64,000 bases of DNA, taken from contig PGZH01000004.1 in assembly GCA_002840155.1 (NCBI GenBank), forward strand, positions 62,001-126,000, written 5' to 3'. Every line of letters starts with the position of its first letter. Position 1 is the stretch's first letter. The translations under genes were made by a program, and so were the position numbers. The DNA comes from Gammaproteobacteria bacterium HGW-Gammaproteobacteria-13 (GTDB lineage: Bacteria; Pseudomonadota; Gammaproteobacteria; Pseudomonadales; Pseudomonadaceae). Of this stretch, positions 57,830-64,000 are shown in pieces. Under the pieces are notes generated by a model that saw only the letters and a list, made by a program, of their open reading frames with translations, did not search any database and had not been told where the DNA came from.

Positions 57830-58810
57830 ATGAATGCCCACCGAATTGGCTTCCTGCTTTGGCCCACCACCAAGCCCCTGACTCTGGCCTTGGCGGAAGA
57901 AGCGCTGCGCGTTGCCCAGCGCGTTCACCCCGAGGTGGTCTACGAGCTGGTGTTCTTGCAGGCCGAAGCGCCGCTTGAAGGTGCATGGCGGCTGCCGGGG
58001 GAATCCTGGGTGGGCAAGCTGGAAGGCTGCCAGAAGCTCTTTCTACTCGCCGACGAGCCGCCAGGGCCGATGCCTGCGGCGCTCTCCGGCGCACTCAAGC
58101 AACTGGTGCGTGGCGGCTGCGTGATCGGCGCTATTGCCGCCGGGGTTTATCCGCTGGCGCAACTCGGCCTGCTCGATGGCTACCGCGCTTCGGTGCACTG
58201 GCGCTGGCAGGATGATTTCACTGAGCGCTTCCCCAAGGTCATCGCCACCAGCCATCTGTTTGATTGGGACCGCGACCGCCTGAGCGCCTGTGGCGGCCTG
58301 GCCGTGCTCGACCTGTTGCTGGCCTTGCTCGCCCGTGATCATGGCGCCGAATTGGCCGGTGCGGTATCCGAGGAGTTGGTAGTCGAGCGTATCCGCGAAG
58401 GTGGCGAGCGCCAGCGTATTCCGTTGCAGAACCGTCTGGGCTCCAGCCATCCCAAGCTGACTCAGGCCGTGCTGCTGATGGAAGCCAATATCGAAGAGCC
58501 GCTGACCACCGACGAAATCGCCCAGCACGTCTGCGTATCGCGGCGTCAGCTGGAACGGATCTTCAAGCAGTACCTCAATCGCGTACCCAGCCAGTACTAC
58601 TTGGAACTGCGCCTGAATAAAGCCCGCCAGTTGCTGATGCAAACCAGCAAGTCGATCATCCAGATCGGCCTGTCCTGCGGCTTCTCCTCCGGCCCGCATT
58701 TCTCCAGCGCCTACCGCAACTTCTTCGGCGCCACGCCGCGTGAAGACCGTAACCAGCGCCGCAGCAACAGCCCGTTTGAGCTGACCTCGACGCCCATCGA
58801 ACGCGGTTGA
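57830..58810 (+). CDS. argR: Arginine-responsive AraC-family regulator ArgR
   Basis: A 326-aa regulator with an N-terminal DJ-1/GATase1-like domain (about 5-190) and a C-terminal AraC helix-turn-helix pair (about 210-310; EIAQHVCVSRRQLERIFKQY and IIQIGLSCGFSSGPHFSSAY). The Pseudomonas ArgR is this AraC type, not the E. coli hexamer, and controls arginine uptake and catabolism including its own operon. It is the last aot gene, 67 bp behind aotP, and is followed by a terminator. Confidence 0.94.
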   Translation: MNAHRIGFLLWPTTKPLTLALAEEALRVAQRVHPEVVYELVFLQAEAPLEGAWRLPGESWVGKLEGCQKLFLLADEPPGPMPAALSGALKQLVRGGCVIGAIAAGVYPLAQLGLLDGYRASVHWRWQDDFTERFPKVIATSHLFDWDRDRLSACGGLAVLDLLLALLARDHGAELAGAVSEELVVERIREGGERQRIPLQNRLGSSHPKLTQAVLLMEANIEEPLTTDEIAQHVCVSRRQLERIFKQYLNRVPSQYYLELRLNKARQLLMQTSKSIIQIGLSCGFSSGPHFSSAYRNFFGATPREDRNQRRSNSPFELTSTPIERG

Positions 58811-58828
58811 GGCTAACCTTGAACACAT

Positions 58829-58857
58829 AAAAAACCGCAGCTTGCTGCGGTTTTTTT
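58829..58857. terminator. Bidirectional intrinsic terminator
   Basis: Stem CCGCAG-CTTG-CTGCGG flanked by six A and seven T. It ends argR on the plus strand and the ion-channel gene on the minus strand. Confidence 0.88.
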
Positions 58858-58873
58858 GTGGCGGAAAGCTTAC

Positions 58874-59698
58874 TTAGCTTTTGTCGACTTGCCGTGGAAA
58901 CAGCGGGTTGCCGCAGCGGGTGCAAAAGGCCGCGCCGTGTTCGTGGCTGCTTTTGGCGCAGCTTGGGCAATCATGAGTCAGCTGCTCGCCGCCGCGCATG
59001 GCGTTGGCCAGTTCGGCGGTAAAGATGCCGGTGGGCACGGCGATGATCGAGTAACCGGTGATCATCACCAGCGTCGACAGTGCCTGGCCCAGCGGGGTTT
59101 GCGGGACGATATCGCCGAAACCGACGGTGGTCAGGGTCACCACGGCCCAGTAGATGCCCTTGGGAATGCTGGTAAAGCCATGCGCCGGGCCTTCGATCAC
59201 GTACATCAGGGTGCCGAACACTGTCACCAGGATGGCGATGCAGGCGAAAAACACGATGATCTTCTGCTTGCTGCCGCGCAGCGCGGTCAGCAGAAAGTTG
59301 GCCTGGCGCAGGTAGGGGCTGAGCTTGAGCACGCGAAAGATCCGCAGCATGCGGATCACCCGGATGATCAGCAGGTACTGCGCGTCGGCGTAGAACAGGG
59401 CGAGGATGCCCGGCAGGATCGCCAGCAGGTCAATCAGGCCGAAGAAGCTGAAGGCGTAGCGCAGCGGTTTTGGCGAGCAGTACAGGCGCACCACGTATTC
59501 GATGGCGAACAGCGCAGTAAAGCCCCACTCGATACCGGCCAGCAGCCCGGCGTACTGGCTGTGAATACTGTCGATGCTGTCGAGCATCACCACCACCAGG
59601 CTGGCCATGATGGTCAGCAGCAGGTAGCGGTCGAAGCGCTGCCCGGCGGGTGTGTCGGTGTGGAAGATAATGCTGTAAAGGTTTTGCCGCGTGTCCAT
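58874..59698 (-). CDS. Voltage-gated-type potassium channel with C-terminal zinc-ribbon-like tail
   Basis: A 274-aa inner-membrane protein with six membrane segments. The S4 helix has basic residues at every third position (Arg113, 116, 119, 122, Lys125), the pore loop has the K+ selectivity filter TVGFGD (191-196), and S6 follows. The cytoplasmic tail has four cysteines in two pairs (Cys244, 247, 259, 262; CPSC...CTRC), a probable zinc ribbon. As a KvAP-like channel it would form tetramers. Its physiological role in Pseudomonas is unknown. Confidence 0.88.
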   Translation of the reverse strand: MDTRQNLYSIIFHTDTPAGQRFDRYLLLTIMASLVVVMLDSIDSIHSQYAGLLAGIEWGFTALFAIEYVVRLYCSPKPLRYAFSFFGLIDLLAILPGILALFYADAQYLLIIRVIRMLRIFRVLKLSPYLRQANFLLTALRGSKQKIIVFFACIAILVTVFGTLMYVIEGPAHGFTSIPKGIYWAVVTLTTVGFGDIVPQTPLGQALSTLVMITGYSIIAVPTGIFTAELANAMRGGEQLTHDCPSCAKSSHEHGAAFCTRCGNPLFPRQVDKS

Positions 59699-59754
59699 GG
59701 TGTTCTGGCTGCTCCGTTTGCGGTGCTCGCTGATAACGCGAACAGACAGGCAGC

Positions 59755-60708
59755 CTAGGGAGTTTTATCCCGCTGATGCAAGCCTTTGCCCTTATTAGGC
59801 GGCAGTGGTGTGCAGTCGGCCGCAGCTTTGTGCAGCAGACGCTGTGTGGCACTTACCAGCCAGCAGGTGAGGATAAATGGCATGGTCAGGGCTGGCAGAC
59901 CCAGTGCGCTGAAGCCGGGTTGCAGCACCAGCGCCAGAGCGATGCCAAGGGCCGGTAACCAAGGGCGGCGATGCACCTGGCTGAGGGCGATGGCCGCCAG
60001 CGCCGCGTTGTAACCGTAGAGTCCGGTCAGCGCACTGTGCTGCGGCAAGCCCTGATACAGCGCTAGAGCCAGGCCGCCAGTGGAGCCGAGCAGCGCCCAG
60101 CAGGCAGCGCGCCAGTCAGCCAGCAACAGGCCAAGCAGCAGGCAAACGCCAGCCAACGGCTGATCGAGAAAAATCACCTGACCCAACCCACGCGCCATGG
60201 CGGTCAGGCTGGCCCACCAGCCGAGCGGCTGCGTCTGGCTAGGCACGGCCGGCTGTAACTCTAGCTGCAGAGCGGGTGCCAGCCACAACAGCAACCAGCT
60301 CAAACCGACAAAGGGGAAGGTAAAGGCGGGCAGCCACTGACGCTTGCGCATGCGCTGCATCCAGGCCGCCAGCAACAGGCTGGAAGCCCCAGCGCTGACG
60401 ATGATCAGCAGTGGCAGCAACGCCGACCAGGCAAATTGCAGGCTGATCAGCATACCCAGCAGCACCCCGTTGTAGCCATATAAGCCGAGATCGATATCGG
60501 CTTTGGCATAACCACGACGCTGCGCTGTCAGCGTGCTGCTCAGGCAGCCGAGCAGGGCGCCGCCGAGTAGCTGCGGCGCGCCGATGGCAATTGCCAACAG
60601 CACCAGCAAGCCGCAGCCGGGATGGGCCAGCAGAAAGATCTGGCTAAAGCCGTTAAGCAGGGCGCGAAAGCCCTGCAAGGCGTGGGTGGGGAGCGGTAAT
60701 GGCGACAT
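59755..60708 (-). CDS. Urea transporter (UT family)
   Basis: A 317-aa membrane channel of the UT/SLC14 family, built as two homologous halves. Each has the glycine-tyrosine signature: LGLYGYNGVLLGM (about 88-100) and GLYGYNAALAAI in the second half. It would let urea pass the inner membrane. The start is uncertain: ATG 60708 (MSPLPLPTHALQG) lacks a clear ribosome site, and a GTG at 60747 is also in frame. No urease or urea-carboxylase gene is near, so it stands alone between the channel gene and a repeat. Confidence 0.83.
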   Translation of the reverse strand: MSPLPLPTHALQGFRALLNGFSQIFLLAHPGCGLLVLLAIAIGAPQLLGGALLGCLSSTLTAQRRGYAKADIDLGLYGYNGVLLGMLISLQFAWSALLPLLIIVSAGASSLLLAAWMQRMRKRQWLPAFTFPFVGLSWLLLWLAPALQLELQPAVPSQTQPLGWWASLTAMARGLGQVIFLDQPLAGVCLLLGLLLADWRAACWALLGSTGGLALALYQGLPQHSALTGLYGYNAALAAIALSQVHRRPWLPALGIALALVLQPGFSALGLPALTMPFILTCWLVSATQRLLHKAAADCTPLPPNKGKGLHQRDKTP

Positions 60709-60803
60709 ACAGATAACAATCACCAGTGTGGGAATAAAAAGAGGCACCCACCGCGGGAACAGTGAGTGCCTTCAAACTGGCAAAGCCAGCGTGGGATAGT
60801 GCT

Positions 60804-60871
60804 GTAGGGTGGATGACGCTTTTTCATCCACCTTTGCGGTTGGTGGATGGGTGAGGCGTCATCCACCCTAC
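60804..60871. repeat. Inverted-repeat element, GTAGGGTGGATGACG type (copy 2)
   Basis: Ends GTAGGGTGGATGACGC and GCGTCATCCACCCTAC, inverted, with TCATCCACC/GGTGGATG inside; nearly the same as 15050-15122. It lies between the divergent urea transporter start and the pyk stop. Confidence 0.8.
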
Positions 60872-60885
60872 GAGGCTGTAGCTAT

Positions 60886-62301
60886 TTAATGCAGGATTTC
60901 AATCCGCAGGCTGTTGGTGCTGCCAGGCTGACCGAACGGCTCGCCAGCGGTGATCACCACGGTGTCGCCGGTTTTCGCCAGCCCAGCCGAGCGAGCGGTT
61001 TCCAGAGCGGTGCGGGTGACTTCCTCAACCTTGTGCAGGCGCTCGTTGACCACCGAATACACGCCCCAGGCCACGCTCAGACGCCGCGCGGTATCCAGAC
61101 TCGGGGTCAGGCTGAGGATCGGCGCTTTCGGCCGCTCGCGCGAGGCGCGCAGGCTGGAGTTGCCCGACTCGGTGTAGTTGACCAGCACGGCCACCGGCAG
61201 GATGGTGCTGATGCGGCGGATCGCGCAGCTGATCGCATCCGAGGCGGTGGCTTCGGCCTGCGGGCGGCTGACATCCAGCTGAGCCTGGAAGTCCGGGCCG
61301 TTTTCCACCTGGCGAATGATCTTGCTCATCATCTGCACGGCTTCCAGCGGGTAATCGCCGGAGGCGGTTTCCGCCGAGAGCATCACTGCATCGGCACCTT
61401 CGGCCACGGCGTTGGCCACGTCTGTGACCTCGGCGCGGGTCGGCGCAGGGGAGAAGCGCATGGACTCGAGCATCTGCGTGGCCACCACCACCGGCTTACC
61501 GAGCTGGCGGCAGGTGCGGATGATGTCTCGCTGGATGCGCGGTACGTTCTCAGCCGGCACTTCCACGCCCAGGTCGCCACGGGCGACCATGATCGCGTCG
61601 CACAGCTTGGTGATCTCTTCCAGGTGGATCACGGCAGACGGTTTCTCGATCTTGGCCATCAGGAAGGCGCGATCACCGATCAGCTGGCGGGCTTCGATAA
61701 TGTCTTCCGGGCGCTGCACGAACGACAGCGCGACCCAGTCCACGCCCAACTCCAGACCAAAGCTCAGGTCGCGGCGATCCTTCTCGGTCAGCGGGCTCAA
61801 TTGCAGCACGGCTTCCGGCACGTTGACGCCCTTACGGTCGGACAGCTCGCCACCAGCGATCACTTCAGTGATTACCGCATCGCTGTGCTTGGCGGTGACC
61901 TGCAGGCGCAGGCGGCCATCGTCGAGCAGCAGGCTCATGCCCGGCTGCAGCGCTTCGATGATTTCCGGGTGCGGCAGGTTGACCCGATTAACATCGCCAG
62001 GGGTGCTGTCGAGGTCCAGACGCAGGGTCTGGCCGCGCTGCAGGTTGACCTTGCCCTCGGCAAAACGGCCGACGCGCAGCTTCGGCCCTTGCAGATCCAT
62101 CAGGATGCCGATTGGGGTGTTCAGCTGCTGCTCGACTTCACGCACCCAGTCGAAGCGCTGGGCGTGGTCGGCGTGTTCGCCGTGGCTGAAGTTCAGGCGG
62201 AACAGGTTGACCCCGGCCTCCACCAGCTGGCGGATGTCGTCGATGGTTTTGATCGCTGGGCCAAGGGTGGCGAGGATTTTTACTTTCTTGTCGGCGTTCA
62301 T
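60886..62301 (-). CDS. pykF: Pyruvate kinase
   Basis: Final glycolytic step, phosphoenolpyruvate plus ADP to pyruvate plus ATP. The 471-aa protein has the TIM-barrel active site: KILATLGPA, NFSHGEHADH, the signature lysine in LMAKIEKPSAV and the metal/PEP segment MVARGDLGVEVP, then the C-terminal allosteric domain. The ATG overlaps the gckA stop as ATGA. In P. aeruginosa the isozyme beside gckA/glxR is pykF; the assignment rests on that context. Confidence 0.94.
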   Translation of the reverse strand: MNADKKVKILATLGPAIKTIDDIRQLVEAGVNLFRLNFSHGEHADHAQRFDWVREVEQQLNTPIGILMDLQGPKLRVGRFAEGKVNLQRGQTLRLDLDSTPGDVNRVNLPHPEIIEALQPGMSLLLDDGRLRLQVTAKHSDAVITEVIAGGELSDRKGVNVPEAVLQLSPLTEKDRRDLSFGLELGVDWVALSFVQRPEDIIEARQLIGDRAFLMAKIEKPSAVIHLEEITKLCDAIMVARGDLGVEVPAENVPRIQRDIIRTCRQLGKPVVVATQMLESMRFSPAPTRAEVTDVANAVAEGADAVMLSAETASGDYPLEAVQMMSKIIRQVENGPDFQAQLDVSRPQAEATASDAISCAIRRISTILPVAVLVNYTESGNSSLRASRERPKAPILSLTPSLDTARRLSVAWGVYSVVNERLHKVEEVTRTALETARSAGLAKTGDTVVITAGEPFGQPGSTNSLRIEILH

Positions 62302-63584
62302 TTGGCAGGGGTCTCTAGGATCAGAATGGCGCGAAAATCGTTGACGTTGGTACGCGTCGGCCCGGTGACGATCAGTTGATCGAGGGCGGCGAAGTAGCCG
62401 TAGCCGTTGTTGTTATCCAGCTCATCGCTGCTGCTCAGGCCCAGATCATGGGCGCGGGCATAGCTGTCGGGGGTCATGATGGCCCCGGCGTTGTCTTCCG
62501 AGCCGTCGATGCCGTCGGTGTCACCGGCCAGGGCGTAAACCCCGGGCAGGCCCTTGAGGCTGTCGGTGAGGCTGAGGAGGAATTCGGCGTTGCGCCCGCC
62601 ACGGCCATTGCCGCGCACGGTCACCGTGGTTTCACCGCCGGAAAGAATCACGCAGGGCGCTTTGATCGGCTGACCATGCAGACGCACCTGTTTGGCAATA
62701 CCGGCGTGCACCTTGGCGACTTCCCGCGATTCGCCTTCCAGATCACCGAGAATCAGCGTCGGCAAACCGGCGGCGCGCGCCTTGGCAGCAGCGGCATCGA
62801 GGGATTGCTGCGGCCGGGCGATCAGCTGGAAGTGGCTGCGGGCCAGGCACGGATCGCCCGGTTTGACGGTTTCCGACGCTGGATTCTGCAGCCAGCTACG
62901 CACATTGGCCGGGATCTCGATGCTATAGCGCGCGAGGATCGCCAGGGCTTCGGCGGAGGTGGTCGGGTCGGCCACGGTTGGGCCGGAGGCAATCACCGTG
63001 GCTTCATCGCCCGGTACATCGGAAATCGCGTAGGTGTAGACGCTGGCCGGCCAGCTGGCCTTGGCCAGACGACCGCCCTTGATCGCGGAAAGGTGCTTGC
63101 GCACGCAGTTCATTTCGCCAATCGAGGCGCCGGACTTGAGCAGAGCTTTGTTGACCGCTTGTTTGTCTTTCAGGCTGATGCCTTCGGCGGGCAGGGCGAG
63201 CAGGGAAGAGCCGCCGCCGGACAGCAGAAATATCACCCGATCAGACTCGCTCAGGTTGCTGACCAGCTCCAACACGCGGCGCGCGACGCGCTCACCGGCG
63301 TCGTCCGGCACCGGGTGCGCAGCTTCGACCACTTCGATTTTTTTGCAGTTGGCGCCGTGCTCGTAACGGGTGACCACCAGGCCGGAGACCTCGCCTTGCC
63401 ATTCCTGCTCAATCACTTCGGCCATGGCCGCGGCGGCTTTGCCGGCGCCGATCACGATAACCCGGCCGCTACGGTCTTCCGGCAGGTAATCAGCCAGAAC
63501 CTGGCGCGGGTGGGCGGCGTCGATGGCGCTGGCGAACAGCTCGCGCAGCAGAGACGTTGGATTGAAAGACGGATCGATGGACAT
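62298..63584 (-). CDS. gckA: Glycerate 2-kinase (MOFRL family; TtuD-like)
   Basis: Phosphorylates glycerate made from glyoxylate through tartronate semialdehyde. The 428-aa protein has the N-terminal DUF4147 domain (VIGAGKAAAAMA, LLSGGGSSLLALP, NCVRKHLSAIKGG) and the C-terminal MOFRL domain (LSGGETTVTVRGNGRGGRNAE, AGDTDGIDGSEDNAGA). Older names call it hydroxypyruvate reductase (TtuD), but this fold is a kinase. It lies between glxR and pyk, so the product enters lower glycolysis through the adjacent pyruvate kinase. Confidence 0.9.
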   Translation of the reverse strand: MSIDPSFNPTSLLRELFASAIDAAHPRQVLADYLPEDRSGRVIVIGAGKAAAAMAEVIEQEWQGEVSGLVVTRYEHGANCKKIEVVEAAHPVPDDAGERVARRVLELVSNLSESDRVIFLLSGGGSSLLALPAEGISLKDKQAVNKALLKSGASIGEMNCVRKHLSAIKGGRLAKASWPASVYTYAISDVPGDEATVIASGPTVADPTTSAEALAILARYSIEIPANVRSWLQNPASETVKPGDPCLARSHFQLIARPQQSLDAAAAKARAAGLPTLILGDLEGESREVAKVHAGIAKQVRLHGQPIKAPCVILSGGETTVTVRGNGRGGRNAEFLLSLTDSLKGLPGVYALAGDTDGIDGSEDNAGAIMTPDSYARAHDLGLSSSDELDNNNGYGYFAALDQLIVTGPTRTNVNDFRAILILETPAK

Positions 63585-63625
63585 GGTGATCTCTCTTGGT
63601 CTGGATCAACTGCTTATGACTGACT

Positions 63626-63676
63626 TCGATTCTAGTGCGCAGCGTCCGCGATGCAGACGCTGCGCACTAGAATCGA
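63626..63676. repeat. 21-bp perfect inverted repeat between glxR and gckA
   Basis: Arms 63626-63646 and 63656-63676 are exact inverse complements around a 9-nt loop. The T run needed for an intrinsic terminator is absent. It lies 42 bp upstream of gckA on the minus strand. Confidence 0.75.
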
Positions 63677-63730
63677 CCCACCCGGCAGGCAGGCCGTGAC
63701 ACCGCCTGCCGGACAGATCGAAAGGGTTGT

Positions 63731-63810
63731 GTAGGATGGGTTGAGCCTGCGATACCCATCAGGTATCGATATCTCATGCGATGGGTATCGCTACGCTCCA
63801 CCCATCCTAC
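63731..63810. repeat. Inverted-repeat element, GTAGGATGGGT type
   Basis: Ends GTAGGATGGGT and ACCCATCCTAC with an inner GATACCCATC/GATGGGTATC pair. It has the same design as the GTAGGGTGG elements at 15.1, 40.3 and 60.8 kb, lies 9 bp behind the glxR stop, and probably forms the mRNA end there. Confidence 0.75.
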
Positions 63811-63818
63811 GGTCTTAC

Positions 63819-64000
63819 TTACTCACCACGGATGTTGAAGTTGGCCATATGTTCCAGGCCTTTGATCAACGCCGAGTGGTCCCAGTTGCTGCCACCGATG
63901 GCCGCACAGGTGCTGAACACTTGCTGGGCGTTAGCGGTGTTGGGCAGGTTAAGGCCCAGTTCGCGCGCGCCGGCCAGGGCCAGGTTGAGGTCTTTCTGGT
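63819..64000 (-). CDS. glxR: 2-hydroxy-3-oxopropionate (tartronate semialdehyde) reductase, 3' end only
   Basis: The last 59 codons of a beta-hydroxyacid dehydrogenase are visible: KDLNLALAGARELGLNLPN (the conserved lysine of the HKDL-type active-site motif is the first residue) to the C-terminus ANFNIRGE. The position upstream of gckA identifies it as glxR, which makes glycerate for the kinase. The rest lies beyond the right edge. Confidence 0.8.
   Translation of the reverse strand, partial: QKDLNLALAGARELGLNLPNTANAQQVFSTCAAIGGSNWDHSALIKGLEHMANFNIRGE

Noticed and set aside
60847..62379. Plus-strand ORF of 510 codons opposite pyk
   Set aside because: Shadow of the pyruvate kinase gene.

Overview
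The window reads as chromosomal DNA of a Pseudomonas, most likely of the mendocina / pseudoalcaligenes / alcaliphila kind. It is GC-rich, gene-dense and rich in REP-type inverted repeats. Several blocks have the order known from P. aeruginosa: phhC-phhB-phhA next to phhR; acsA followed by aotJQMOP-argR; a secreted lipase with its foldase; polyphosphate:AMP phosphotransferase next to a thiolase; and pyk-gckA-glxR. A fused glucosylglycerol-phosphate synthase/phosphatase points to a salt-tolerant lineage, since glucosylglycerol is known as a solute of P. mendocina and P. pseudoalcaligenes. The species assignment is inference.

Layout. 0-2 kb: lipase foldase (cut by the left edge) and lipase on the minus strand, with a good sigma-54 promoter candidate upstream. 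2-15 kb: housekeeping and conserved genes (Pap, thiolase, DMT exporter, quinone reductase/fumarase, DUF2804, DUF2059, BolA, TrhO, DsbA-like protein, ABC exporter). 15-21 kb: a compact tyrosine/homogentisate degradation operon (hpd, a short hmgA, fah, maiA) followed by a sodium-dependent amino-acid transporter. 21-35 kb: four methyl-accepting chemotaxis proteins interspersed with a YdjM-like membrane protein, a MocR regulator, CcoG and an exported caspase-like protein with a duplicated C-terminal domain. 35-37.7 kb: a lower-GC type II restriction-modification island flanked by broken ORFs. 37.8-44 kb: ArfB, a LysR regulator, YciI and VOC proteins, GgpPS, MFS transporter. 44-51 kb: phhC-phhB-phhA and divergent phhR, then DUF2157/DUF4824 membrane proteins. 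51-59 kb: acsA and the arginine uptake operon aotJQMOP-argR. 59-64 kb: ion channel, urea transporter, pyruvate kinase, glycerate kinase and the 3' end of glxR.

How the parts fit. PhhA, PhhB and PhhC convert phenylalanine to tyrosine and then to 4-hydroxyphenylpyruvate. Hpd, HmgA, MaiA and Fah take that on to fumarate and acetoacetate. A TyrR/PhhR-type box (GTAAA-N6-GTTAC) lies both in the phhA/phhR divergent promoter region and upstream of hpd, so one regulator encoded here probably controls both halves of the pathway, 30 kb apart. ArgR-type half-sites precede aotJ, and a terminator-like hairpin between aotJ and aotQ probably sets a high ratio of binding protein to permease.

The observations most worth a second look are the exported caspase with two tandem C-terminal repeats, the frameshifted unknown ORF that overlaps the methyltransferase start, a minus-strand terminator with no gene in front of it upstream of aotJ, the twin PhhR boxes, and a 21-bp perfect inverted repeat between glxR and gckA.
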